64,000 nucleotides of DNA from Fibrella aquatilis. Its GTDB lineage: Bacteria; Bacteroidota; Bacteroidia; Cytophagales; Spirosomataceae. Below the pieces are notes generated by a model, which ran no database searches, was not told the DNA's origin, and saw only the letters and a list, made by a program, of their open reading frames with translations. The first letter of the stretch is position 1. Each line of letters opens with the position of its first letter. Below are positions 42,497-50,265 of this stretch, piece by piece. The DNA is taken from assembly GCF_017353255.1 (NCBI RefSeq), contig NZ_JAFMYU010000002.1:372001-436000 (forward strand), read 5' to 3'. The translations under genes and the position numbers were made by a program.

Positions 42497-42614
42497 ATGG
42501 CTGACGCGCGGCCCTTCGACAGGCTCAGGGTGACAGGCAAATAAGAGCAATCTCAACGAGTTGAATCAAGGTGGTTGTCACCCTGAGCCTGTCGAAGGGC
42601 CACGCGTCAGCCAT
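42497..42614. repeat. Foldback element 13 with cttcgacaggctcagggtgaca core
   Basis: Arms 42497-42535 and 42576-42614 (39 bp, one mismatch). Outer atggctgacgcg, inner cccttcgacaggctcaggg. It fills most of the 306-bp divergent region between rsr and the WYL regulator; any operator must lie in or beside it. The inner core is related to that of element 6. Confidence 0.9.
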
Positions 42615-42649
42615 ATGACCAGCCACAATCCAGATTAACTACCCACCCT

Positions 42650-43660
42650 ATGCCCGCCAACCGCAACGCTCTGATTCGTTACCGCGCCATTGATGCCTGT
42701 CTGACCAACCGGTTTCGGCAGTGGACGCTCGAACTGCTCATTGAAAAAGTAGGCGAGGCACTCTACGAATACGAAGGCATCTTCGCCATCAGCCGCCGCA
42801 CGGTGCAGGCCGATTTGCAGATGATGCGCTCAGACAAACTGGGCTACAACGCGCCGATCATAGTGGTTGACAAGAAGTATTATACCTACGAAGACCCTAC
42901 CTACAGCATCACCAACGGCCCTTTGTCGGGGCATGACCTGGCGCAGATTGGCGAGGCCGTAGATGTGCTGAAGCAGTTTAAGGGCTTTTCGCACTTCCAG
43001 AACCTGGCGGGCGTGGTGCAGAAGCTGGAGGCGCACGTGTTTGCGGCCACGGCTAATCAGCAGGCGGTGATCGACTTCGAGACCAACGACAACCTGCGCG
43101 GCCTGCCCTACCTCGACCCGCTCTACCAGGCGGTGGTAGAAGGCCGGGCGGTCTGGATTACCTACCAGTCGTTTCGGGCCAAAGAGCGGCAGGTGTTTCC
43201 GTTCCATGTCTGGTGGCTGAAAGAATTTCGCAACCGCTGGTTTGCCGTGGGGGTAACGGGTAACCGGAGCGCCATCACCCACCTCGCCCTCGACCGCATG
43301 GTCGACGTGCAGCCCGCCCCCGACCTACCCTACCGCCCCAACCCCGGCCACGTTCCCGCCCACTACTACCGCCATGCCATTGGCGTCACCATTGGCGAGG
43401 TGCCCACGCTGGAGGTGCTGCTTCGGGTAGACCGGCAGCAGGCGCCATACCTGGAAACCAAGCCCCTGCACGCCACCCAAACCGTATTGGAGCGCCACGA
43501 CAACGGCGATGTGACCATTTGCCTGCACGTGCAGCATAACTACGAACTGGAACGCGACATTCTGGCCTTCGGCGAAGGGGTAGAGGTGCTGTCGCCGGGT
43601 GAGCTACGCGACCGCATTGGCAAGCGCCTCCGCCGGGCCTTCGGGCAGTATGCGGGGTAG
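42650..43660 (+). CDS. WYL-domain transcriptional regulator
   Basis: 336 residues. N-terminal winged helix (about 1-70: RYRAIDACLTNRFRQWTLELL, SRRTVQADLQMMR), then a WYL domain (about 165-235: VWITYQSFRAKERQVFPFHV, RNRWFAVGV) and a C-terminal WCX-like extension (LEVLLRVDRQQAPYLETKPLH). WYL proteins bind nucleic-acid ligands and often control DNA-damage, phage-defence or RNA-repair genes. Divergent from the Rsr - ligase - Pnkp cluster, so it is the likely regulator, possibly sensing broken RNA (inference). Confidence 0.9.
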   Translation: MPANRNALIRYRAIDACLTNRFRQWTLELLIEKVGEALYEYEGIFAISRRTVQADLQMMRSDKLGYNAPIIVVDKKYYTYEDPTYSITNGPLSGHDLAQIGEAVDVLKQFKGFSHFQNLAGVVQKLEAHVFAATANQQAVIDFETNDNLRGLPYLDPLYQAVVEGRAVWITYQSFRAKERQVFPFHVWWLKEFRNRWFAVGVTGNRSAITHLALDRMVDVQPAPDLPYRPNPGHVPAHYYRHAIGVTIGEVPTLEVLLRVDRQQAPYLETKPLHATQTVLERHDNGDVTICLHVQHNYELERDILAFGEGVEVLSPGELRDRIGKRLRRAFGQYAG

Positions 43661-43686
43661 TTATGGGTGCTGGAGGGGATACTGGC

Positions 43687-44646
43687 TCATTTGAGCTGTA
43701 ATTCGCTTATGCTGAGCAAATTACCGTCGGGGTCGCGTAAGAAAACGGTGGTGGACTGGCGTGTGGAAACCGGCGCGGAGAGAAACTTAATCCCTGCCGC
43801 ACGGAGCCGTTCATACTGCTGACGGAGGCCACTTAGTTCAAAGCCAATGTGGTTATAACCAATCGCTGTAAACGGCAACGGGGCCGAGCGTGGCTGGGTG
43901 GGTGGGTTGTTGAACTGCCAGATTTCCAGCAGCATAGTACCCGTTCGGAACCACGCTGCCCGCAATTTCAGGCTGTCGATATTAGCAATGGCATCGAGCT
44001 TGGGGCTGTTCTGAATATTGTCGATGCGGTTGTGTGGCCCGTGTCCCAGCAGTGTTGTGTAAAATGCCGCCAGCCGGTCAATGTCGGGTGTGACAATGGC
44101 CACGTGGCCCAGCCAGACTGAATCGGCAAAAGGTGGTTTGTCGAGTTGTTCCAGTTCAAACAAAATGCCGTCGGGGTCATGGGCGTAAGCGTATTGAATG
44201 CCATATCCCCGGTCTACGGGCGCTGTGCCCCGGCTGATGATGCGCCCGCCCGCCGCTTTGGCCTTGCTATATAACCCCGCCGCCGCCCGCGACTGGTAGC
44301 ACACGTGGGTGATGCCCGGTCCCTGAATAGGCATGGTGCCCGGCGACGTTGCCGCCCCGTCGAACTGCATCAACTCCACTTGCCCGTTTGGTCCACGAAG
44401 CAGCGCCGCCCTGCGTGCGGTATGCCGTATGCCGCCTTTTTTTTCGGCCAAAATGGGTTTTGTAACCCGGTAGCGGCGTGTTTCGGTCAGGCCAATGGCG
44501 TGGGTATAAAAAGCAACGGCCTTATCCAGGTCCCGCACCGACAGGCTCACCCGGTTGATGCCCCGCACGGCTATCGAGTCAGTAACCGGCTGCGCCGAAG
44601 CGAATTTGATAAGGCAGAAAAGGGGTAAGAGGAGGAATAATTTCAT
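43687..44646 (-). CDS. VOC family protein with two domains, exported
   Basis: 319 residues from ATG 44644-44646 (MKLFLLLPLFCLIKFASAQ, signal peptide). Two vicinal-oxygen-chelate (glyoxalase/dioxygenase-like) modules: VRGINRVSLSVRDLDKAVAFY (about 28-48) and VWLGHVAIVTPDIDRLAAFY (about 185-204). HDPDGILFELEQL and RDPDGNLLSISEL close the two modules with metal-ligand Glu-type ends. Enzyme activity not determinable. Lies 57 bp after the PQQ protein gene stop and may be co-transcribed. Confidence 0.85.
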   Translation of the reverse strand: MKLFLLLPLFCLIKFASAQPVTDSIAVRGINRVSLSVRDLDKAVAFYTHAIGLTETRRYRVTKPILAEKKGGIRHTARRAALLRGPNGQVELMQFDGAATSPGTMPIQGPGITHVCYQSRAAAGLYSKAKAAGGRIISRGTAPVDRGYGIQYAYAHDPDGILFELEQLDKPPFADSVWLGHVAIVTPDIDRLAAFYTTLLGHGPHNRIDNIQNSPKLDAIANIDSLKLRAAWFRTGTMLLEIWQFNNPPTQPRSAPLPFTAIGYNHIGFELSGLRQQYERLRAAGIKFLSAPVSTRQSTTVFLRDPDGNLLSISELQLK

Positions 44647-44657
44647 GGGGTTGGGAG

Positions 44658-44702
44658 GATTGACCAATGACGCCCGCAGAGCTAAATGACTAATGACCAA
44701 TA
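44658..44702. repeat. Short heptad remnant
   Basis: attgacc/aatgacg ... aatgact/aatgacc/aataact: 7-bp units in the gap between the PQQ protein and VOC genes. No stable long inverted arm. Confidence 0.4.
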
Positions 44703-44703
44703 A

Positions 44704-46524
44704 CTACTTCACCGTAAACGCCAGCAGGACATTGCCTGCTTTTTCGTTGAATTTGGCGTAGCCGGAATTGATAAATAGTTGATTGCCTACCACCACTGGC
44801 CCGGCCGAGTCGATGGCACCGCCCCCGGCGGCGAGGCCGTTGACGGCGGTGAAGGATTGGTTGGTGTCGTAGGCCCACAGCACCCGGCCATCGGTGGTTG
44901 AATAGGCGTGGAGCATTCCGTCGAGCGCCCCGCCGAAAACGACACCGGGAATAAGCGTAATCGCCGCCGACAAACCCGGCCCGCAGCCCCATTTAGTGCC
45001 CGGCGGGCAACGATTTTTCTCTATGGCCGACCACTTGATACGCCCATTGGCCACGTCGAGGGCGTGTAGGCCCGGAAAGGCGGGTTTGGCGGAGTCGGCG
45101 GGCCAGGCTTCGCGGTCGTTGATGGGTACGTAGAGTGTTTGTCCGTCGCTGGTCATGCCCCAGTGAACACCGCCCATGATGCCGCCGCGCCCTACGCGCT
45201 GTTGCCAGATTACGGCCCCGCCTGCGTCGGGGTCAAGGGCATAGACCATGCCTGATTTCTGCCCTGCCAGCACCAGGTCGGGCTTTCCGGGGCGGCTGAC
45301 CAATAGGGGTGGTGCGCCAAAATCGTAGTCAGGACCGTGCTGATCGGGGCAGTTGGCGAGACCCGGTTGGGTGCAGGCGGCATTCCAGGCGTCCTGACTG
45401 ATGGTCTGATGCACCCACCGAATGGCGCCGTTGGTGAGGGAAAGGGCCACGATGGCGTCGCTGGTGGGGGAGGCGGGGCGGCTGTAGTTCTCGCCGGTGC
45501 CGACGTAGAGTACCCCCCGCTTGGGATCAATAGTGGGACTTGACCAGACCGGTGCCCCCGACGGGCCGTAGGTTTGGGTGCCTGCCGAATTGAGTTGGCG
45601 GGGTGTGGGCTCGTCGGTCATGTACGTCTTCCAGACCAGTGCCCCGTCGTCGGCGGCCAGGGCCACCACGGCCCCGCGGAAGGTGCAACAGGGGTATTTG
45701 GCGCTGTAGGCGGCCACAACTTCGGTAGAGGAAAGCGGCACAAACAGCCGGTCGCCATACACTACCAATGACCCGGTGATGGTGGCCTGTGCATGCTCAT
45801 CGACCCGTTTGCGCCAACGTAACTGCCGTGTTTGCAGGTCCAGTGCGTAGACGTTGGCTTTGAAATCGCTGAAATACAGTCGGTTAGCCAGCCCTCTTTT
45901 GTCAGTGCCAACCACTATGGCTGAGCGTATTTCGGCATCGGCCTGAAACGTCCAGCGGACGCAGCCTGTGGCCACGTCAAGCGCGTATACCGTGCCGTGC
46001 TGACTGGCCGTAAAGAGCGTGTTACCCGCCACAGTAGGCTGCACCCGTGCCCGCGTGGCGTTGGGAAACGCAAAAGCCCAGTTGAGCCTGAGCGTTCCTA
46101 CGTTACTTGCCGAAATGCCGAGGTCAGGTGCCGACTGGAAACGCCGATTGTTCAAATCCAGGCCCCAGCTAGTCACACGGCCCTTTTCGGGGCTGCTGCT
46201 TACCAGCGAATCGCACGGCCCCAGGGCCAAACGGGCATTAGGCGAGTCTGTTTTCGAGAGGTAGTCGGCCACCAATTGGCGTTCGGCAGGGGAGAGGGCA
46301 GCCCCCTGCGCCCGCATCACACCCGTTTCCAGGGCCGCTATGATGGCCGCCGACGATAGTTTTTGGAGAGCTTCGAGCCGGGGTGCTTCAGCCACCGACC
46401 CACCGTGACAAACGGCACAATTGGCTTTGTAAATAGCCTCGCCTGTGGGTGGGGCAGGGCGGGCCAGAAACCCCGTAACTGCCATCAGCAAGCCTATTGC
46501 CACCAGCCATTTTATCGTCTGCAT
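44704..46524 (-). CDS. Cytochrome c - PQQ beta-propeller dehydrogenase (PVADH-like)
   Basis: 606 residues. Signal peptide to about residue 21. Haem c motif CAVCH (C36, C39, H40) opens an ~70-residue cytochrome domain. The rest is an eight-bladed PQQ-type propeller (VYALDVATGCVRWTF, VYALDLQTRQLRWRK, LHALDVANGRIKWS, LHAYSTTDGRVLWAY). This cytochrome-first order resembles polyvinyl-alcohol dehydrogenase rather than methanol dehydrogenases. Periplasmic oxidation of an alcohol with electrons passed to the fused haem is likely; a BamB-like non-enzymatic propeller is less likely because of the haem. Confidence 0.88.
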   Translation of the reverse strand: MQTIKWLVAIGLLMAVTGFLARPAPPTGEAIYKANCAVCHGGSVAEAPRLEALQKLSSAAIIAALETGVMRAQGAALSPAERQLVADYLSKTDSPNARLALGPCDSLVSSSPEKGRVTSWGLDLNNRRFQSAPDLGISASNVGTLRLNWAFAFPNATRARVQPTVAGNTLFTASQHGTVYALDVATGCVRWTFQADAEIRSAIVVGTDKRGLANRLYFSDFKANVYALDLQTRQLRWRKRVDEHAQATITGSLVVYGDRLFVPLSSTEVVAAYSAKYPCCTFRGAVVALAADDGALVWKTYMTDEPTPRQLNSAGTQTYGPSGAPVWSSPTIDPKRGVLYVGTGENYSRPASPTSDAIVALSLTNGAIRWVHQTISQDAWNAACTQPGLANCPDQHGPDYDFGAPPLLVSRPGKPDLVLAGQKSGMVYALDPDAGGAVIWQQRVGRGGIMGGVHWGMTSDGQTLYVPINDREAWPADSAKPAFPGLHALDVANGRIKWSAIEKNRCPPGTKWGCGPGLSAAITLIPGVVFGGALDGMLHAYSTTDGRVLWAYDTNQSFTAVNGLAAGGGAIDSAGPVVVGNQLFINSGYAKFNEKAGNVLLAFTVK

Positions 46525-46696
46525 AAGGGGGTACGTTAAGAAGGGTGAGCGCTGGCTAAAGAAGGATTCATTTCCTCAAACATACCGCTGGCAGACAAGG
46601 CCTTAGCCGATAGTATAAATTATTTTCAGAACCGGCGCAACCTAAAATTTACTTGGTCCGTATTGCTGGCGAACTCTTTAACCAAACAATCATAAT

Positions 46697-47251
46697 ATGA
46701 AGATTAGTATTGCTTCCGCTATTGCCCTGCTTGCTGTCAGCACATTCTCATGCAACAACGCTGACTCTGTCATTAAGCCAAACGCCAGCGCCCGGCAAGG
46801 GTCGTCGGGTGGTGGTGGCACCACCCCAACCCCAGCGCCCACTGGCTCATTGCCCGTTTTGGCACCCAACCCAACGCCCATCAACAACCTTGGCCCCATT
46901 ATGCCCACTGGTACCTGGACGGTGAAAACCTATTACCGCGCCTTTACCGACAAAACCACCGACTACACGGGCTACACACTGGTGTTTGCACCAAATGGTG
47001 TCGTTACCGCTGTTGATAGCCAGGGTAATTCGTACAGTGGTGGCTGGTATGCCACCATTGGCGGTCAGGTAGCCTACTATGGGGGTGCCATTTCTATCAC
47101 GGCGCTGACCATGAACTTTGGCAAGTCGGCACCAAGCAAACTCAGCCGTTTCAATGCCACCTGGAACGTGAATCTGGCCACCACCACGAGTGATGTTGTG
47201 CTGGATAATTTCGAGCCACTGTCGGGCGAACGCGTTGAATTCAGCCTGTAA
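46697..47251 (+). CDS. Lipoprotein, beta-rich, unknown function
   Basis: 184 residues. MKISIASAIALLAVSTFSCNNA: lipobox Cys at position 19. A Gly/Pro/Thr-rich linker (about 33-65) leads to a ~110-residue beta domain (GTWTVKTYYRAFTDKTTDYTGY, GYTLVFAPNGVVTAVDS), resembling lipocalin-like Bacteroidota lipoproteins. No catalytic motif. Followed by a perfect bidirectional terminator. Confidence 0.75.
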   Translation: MKISIASAIALLAVSTFSCNNADSVIKPNASARQGSSGGGGTTPTPAPTGSLPVLAPNPTPINNLGPIMPTGTWTVKTYYRAFTDKTTDYTGYTLVFAPNGVVTAVDSQGNSYSGGWYATIGGQVAYYGGAISITALTMNFGKSAPSKLSRFNATWNVNLATTTSDVVLDNFEPLSGERVEFSL

Positions 47252-47301
47252 CCGAGCTAAGAACACCCCATCACCTGGTACACTTACCCTATCTTTTTAG
47301 T

Positions 47302-47347
47302 CAGAAACGGCAAAACCGGCTCAACCAGGCCGGTTTTGCCGTTTCTG
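47302..47347. terminator. Bidirectional intrinsic terminator
   Basis: Perfect 19-bp stem: cagaaacggcaaaaccggc (47302-47320) and its complement (to 47347), 8-nt loop, T-rich on both strands. Lies between convergent lipoprotein and GAF genes. Confidence 0.85.
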
Positions 47348-47364
47348 GTTCATTTATTTCCCCG

Positions 47365-47835
47365 CTACACCAGTGCCTGGCTCACGGCCTCGCCGATGTT
47401 CAGGAGGGCTACTACTTCTTCGTCGGTGAAATCGTAGGGTACGGGTTTAGCAATGCCGAGGGTGCCGTAGAGTTGACCGTTGAACAGAACCGGTACGGCA
47501 ATGGAGCCCTCCACTTTGGTATCCCGCGCCGCTGGCCGCGCCACGCCCGACTCGTCGGTCTGGAGGTTGCAGAGTTGGACCGCCTCGCGGCGTTCGGCGG
47601 CAATACCAGCCATGCCTTTGCCTATGGGGATCTTTTCAATTTTGGGTACAATGAAGGGGGGCAGCCCGGCGTAGGCCACGAGCGTCAGCAGGCCCGAATC
47701 AGGGTCGAGGCGGTGGAGTGTGCCGGTGGTGCAGTCGAAGGTTTGCAGCGTCTGGGCCAGAAAAGCATTCCAGTCAGGCTGGTCGGTGGGGGTGGCCGGG
47801 ATCAGCGTATCGAAAATGGGCTGGGTGTCGAGCAT
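47365..47835 (-). CDS. GAF domain protein
   Basis: 156 residues from ATG 47833-47835 (MLDTQPIFDTLIPATPT); a longer frame to 47883 is less likely. One GAF domain: CTTGTLHRLDPDSGLLTLVAY, IPIGKGMAGIAAERREAVQ, EGSIAVPVLFNGQLYGTLGI. Free-standing GAF proteins bind small ligands or act as methionine-sulfoxide-reductase-like enzymes; the fRMsr Cys pattern is not seen. Ligand unknown. Confidence 0.85.
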   Translation of the reverse strand: MLDTQPIFDTLIPATPTDQPDWNAFLAQTLQTFDCTTGTLHRLDPDSGLLTLVAYAGLPPFIVPKIEKIPIGKGMAGIAAERREAVQLCNLQTDESGVARPAARDTKVEGSIAVPVLFNGQLYGTLGIAKPVPYDFTDEEVVALLNIGEAVSQALV

Positions 47836-47953
47836 GGTATTGCTGGTTGCAGTTGGGAAGTAAAGACAGATTGACGGTTGCAAAAGTCTCCTTTTTTCGG
47901 GCCATATTTACCGTCTTAGCAACGATACCCCCGCCCGAACTGTTCTGCTGCTG

Positions 47954-48934
47954 ATGCTTTTCGACAACCACAATCGCCCCATCACCTACCTGCGGCTCGC
48001 CGTAACGGACCGCTGCAACCTGCGGTGCTTTTACTGCATGCCCGAAACGGGGATCAAATACCTGCCCAAGCAGCAACTGCTTACCTACGAAGAAATGGAG
48101 CGGCTGGTGGCAGTGCTGGCCCGCATGGGCGTGTCGAAACTGCGGCTTACGGGGGGGGAACCCTTCGTGCGGGCGGGGCTGATGGGCTTTCTGGAACGTC
48201 TCTCGGTGATTCCAGGCCTGGACGAACTACATATGACCACCAACGGCGTACTCACTGCGCCCCACGTGGCCGATATGGCGCGGCTGGGCGTGAAATCGGT
48301 GAACCTCAGCCTCGACTCCCTCGACCGTGCCCGCTTCCATCAGATTACCCGCCGCGACGAGCTGCCCGCCGTGCTCAACACCCTCGACGAGCTGCTGGCC
48401 CACAATATCCGCGTAAAAATTAACGCCGTGGTGATGGACGGACAGAACATCGGCGACCTCTACGCCCTGGCCGAACTGGCTCGTAATCAGCCCATTGATG
48501 TGCGATTTATTGAAGAGATGCCGTTCAACGGCGAAGGCAGTCATTACCCCATCCTGACCTGGACGCACCAGCGCATTTTAGGGGAACTGCGTTCATTCTA
48601 TCCCGATCTGCAACCTCGCCCGTCGGCACCCCACGCCACGGCCACTACCTGGCAGGCCCCCGACCACGTGGGCACGATGGGCATCATTGCGGCCTACACG
48701 CGCACGTTCTGCGGCTCGTGCAACCGGATTCGCCTCACGGCGCAGGGCAGTCTGAAAACCTGTCTCTACGACAACGGCGTACTCGACGTGCGGGCCTTAC
48801 TGAGAAGCGGTGCTACCGATGCCGACCTGACTGCTGCCTTCCTGAAAGCCTTCGCCCACCGCCCCGCAACTGGCTTTGAAGCTGAGGCCCTCCGCCCCGA
48901 AGTCACCGAGTCCATGTCCACAATTGGGGGATGA
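47954..48934 (+). CDS. moaA: GTP 3',8-cyclase (molybdenum cofactor)
   Basis: 326 residues. Radical-SAM motif C21NLRC25FYC28, LTGGEPFVRAG for SAM, and the C-terminal [4Fe-4S] cluster CGSCNRIRLTAQGSLKTCLY. The terminal GG needed for MoaA activation is present (STIGG). Converts GTP to the cyclic precursor on the way to cPMP. No other moa genes lie in the window. Its stop codon is the first base of element 14. Confidence 0.96.
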   Translation: MLFDNHNRPITYLRLAVTDRCNLRCFYCMPETGIKYLPKQQLLTYEEMERLVAVLARMGVSKLRLTGGEPFVRAGLMGFLERLSVIPGLDELHMTTNGVLTAPHVADMARLGVKSVNLSLDSLDRARFHQITRRDELPAVLNTLDELLAHNIRVKINAVVMDGQNIGDLYALAELARNQPIDVRFIEEMPFNGEGSHYPILTWTHQRILGELRSFYPDLQPRPSAPHATATTWQAPDHVGTMGIIAAYTRTFCGSCNRIRLTAQGSLKTCLYDNGVLDVRALLRSGATDADLTAAFLKAFAHRPATGFEAEALRPEVTESMSTIGG

Positions 48935-49044
48935 GTGTATAGTGATGAGTGGTAAGTGATGAACGGTGAGTTTGCTTCCGCCAGCGTAATGCTCTTGCGG
49001 AAGCAAACTCACCGTTCATCACTTACCACTCATCACTATACACT
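48934..49044. repeat. Foldback element 14: 48-bp perfect arms
   Basis: Arms 48934-48981 and 48997-49044 are perfect complements with a 15-nt loop. Heptads agtgtat/agtgatg/agtggta then taagtga/tgaacgg/tgag, inner ttgcttccgc. Sits between convergent moaA and the DJ-1/PfpI gene; the last codons of the latter (VSV, stop) are inside the right arm. Homologous to element 9. Confidence 0.93.
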
Positions 49045-49614
49045 TACCCCTGCCCTCTTGCCTTCTTTCAGGATATTGATGAACGCCTGGTTAAAGGCGG
49101 GGATGTCGTGGGGGTTGCGGCTGGTGATGAGGTTGCCGTCGGTCACTACTTCGCGGTCTACCCAGTTGGCCCCGGCGTTGCGCAGGTCGGTCTGAATACT
49201 GGGGTACGAGGTTAGTTCTTTGCTCCGCACTACGTCGGCTTCGATGAGCAGAATAGGCGCGTGGCAGATGGCCGCTACGGGCTTTTTTGTCTCAAAAAAA
49301 TGCTGGATAAACCGCACCGCCTGTGGGTCCTGCCGGAGGGTATCGGGGTTCATCACGCCGCCAGGTAGCAGCAGGGCGTCATAGTTAGCTGGGTCGGCAC
49401 CGGCCAGGGGTAGGTCGGTGGGGAAGGTGTTGCCCCAGTCGGTTTCATCCCAGCCGCGTACTTCGCCGTTTTTGGGCGAAATCAGGTGTGTTTGAAAGCC
49501 TTCGGCCTCCAGCGCCTTCCGTGGCTCGGTCATTTCGACTTCCTCGAAGCCATCGGTCAGCAAAATCGCAATCTTCTTCTCGACGCTGCCGTCGTCCTGC
49601 CGTTGTGGTGTCAT
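49036..49614 (-). CDS. DJ-1/PfpI family protein
   Basis: 192 residues. KIAILLTDGFEEVEMTEPRKA (14-34) supplies the Glu, and VAAICHAPILLIEADVV (about 110-126) has the nucleophile Cys at the elbow followed by His. Closest to the PfpI/YhbO/YraA group described as proteases, deglycases or chaperones. Single domain, cytoplasmic. C-terminus partly encoded by element 14. Confidence 0.9.
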   Translation of the reverse strand: MTPQRQDDGSVEKKIAILLTDGFEEVEMTEPRKALEAEGFQTHLISPKNGEVRGWDETDWGNTFPTDLPLAGADPANYDALLLPGGVMNPDTLRQDPQAVRFIQHFFETKKPVAAICHAPILLIEADVVRSKELTSYPSIQTDLRNAGANWVDREVVTDGNLITSRNPHDIPAFNQAFINILKEGKRAGVSV

Positions 49615-49705
49615 GATATCGTTGAGTTGGTTTTTTATGACTCAACTAATGTGACGGCAAAGGGTTGGGAAACGGTACTAGGTGGTCTAAAAAGGTGATT
49701 TTGAC

Positions 49706-49713
49706 TATATTTG
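49706..49713 (+). promoter_or_regulatory. Possible -7 box (TATATTTG) for the Uma2 gene
   Basis: Perfect TAnnTTTG 18 bp before the ATG at 49731. No TTG -33 box at the usual distance. Confidence 0.35.
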
Positions 49714-49730
49714 GGGAAACTCAGGCTGAT

Positions 49731-50198
49731 ATGGAAACCAACGCATTCGACCTAATCGAAGAATACCAATCCGAGGACATCATGTCACTAAATCATTCTA
49801 AACTGATTCACCGCCTTAGCGTGGCACTGGATCGGTATGAAGAAACGTATGATATCCTGCCTGAACTGGAATTGGAGCTGCCCACGGGTAAATGCAAACC
49901 CGACGTGGCCATTTTTCCCAACCTACCCGTCGACTGGCTTAACGACGTGATCTATTACAATCAGCCCCCCATTATTGCTATCGAAATCCTGTCGCCTAAG
50001 CAGGCCTTGACTGATTTAACAGACAAGGCTTATAAGCAATATTTTCCAGGTGGAGTGCAGGCTGTCTGGATCATTGTTCCCACGACCCGCATCATTCAGA
50101 CATTGCTACCTGACGGCTCCATTCAAACCATTGCCAGCGGTATCCTGCGTGACCCAGTGACGGGTATTGAATTGGATTTGGGATATCTGTTTAAGTAG
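49731..50198 (+). CDS. Uma2 family (DUF820) putative endonuclease
   Basis: 155 residues from ATG 49731 (METNAFDLIEEYQSEDI). PD-(D/E)XK-like core: CKPDVAIFPNLPV, IIAIEILSPKQAL (acidic-x-x-Ser), then KAYKQYFPGGVQAVWIIVPT. Uma2 proteins are abundant in Cytophagales and cyanobacteria; most have no known role. Somewhat shorter than the usual ~190 residues at the N-terminus. Ends at a strong terminator. Confidence 0.87.
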   Translation: METNAFDLIEEYQSEDIMSLNHSKLIHRLSVALDRYEETYDILPELELELPTGKCKPDVAIFPNLPVDWLNDVIYYNQPPIIAIEILSPKQALTDLTDKAYKQYFPGGVQAVWIIVPTTRIIQTLLPDGSIQTIASGILRDPVTGIELDLGYLFK

Positions 50199-50217
50199 AG
50201 CCGATTTGTCAGACCGT

Positions 50218-50260
50218 ACCAAAAAAGCCCGTCCAGACCTGCTGGGCGGGCTTTTTTGGT
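50218..50260. terminator. Bidirectional intrinsic terminator
   Basis: accaaaaaagcccg / cgggcttttttggt, perfect 14-bp stem with T runs on both strands, between the convergent Uma2 and Gfo/Idh genes. Confidence 0.88.
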
Positions 50261-50265
50261 GTACA

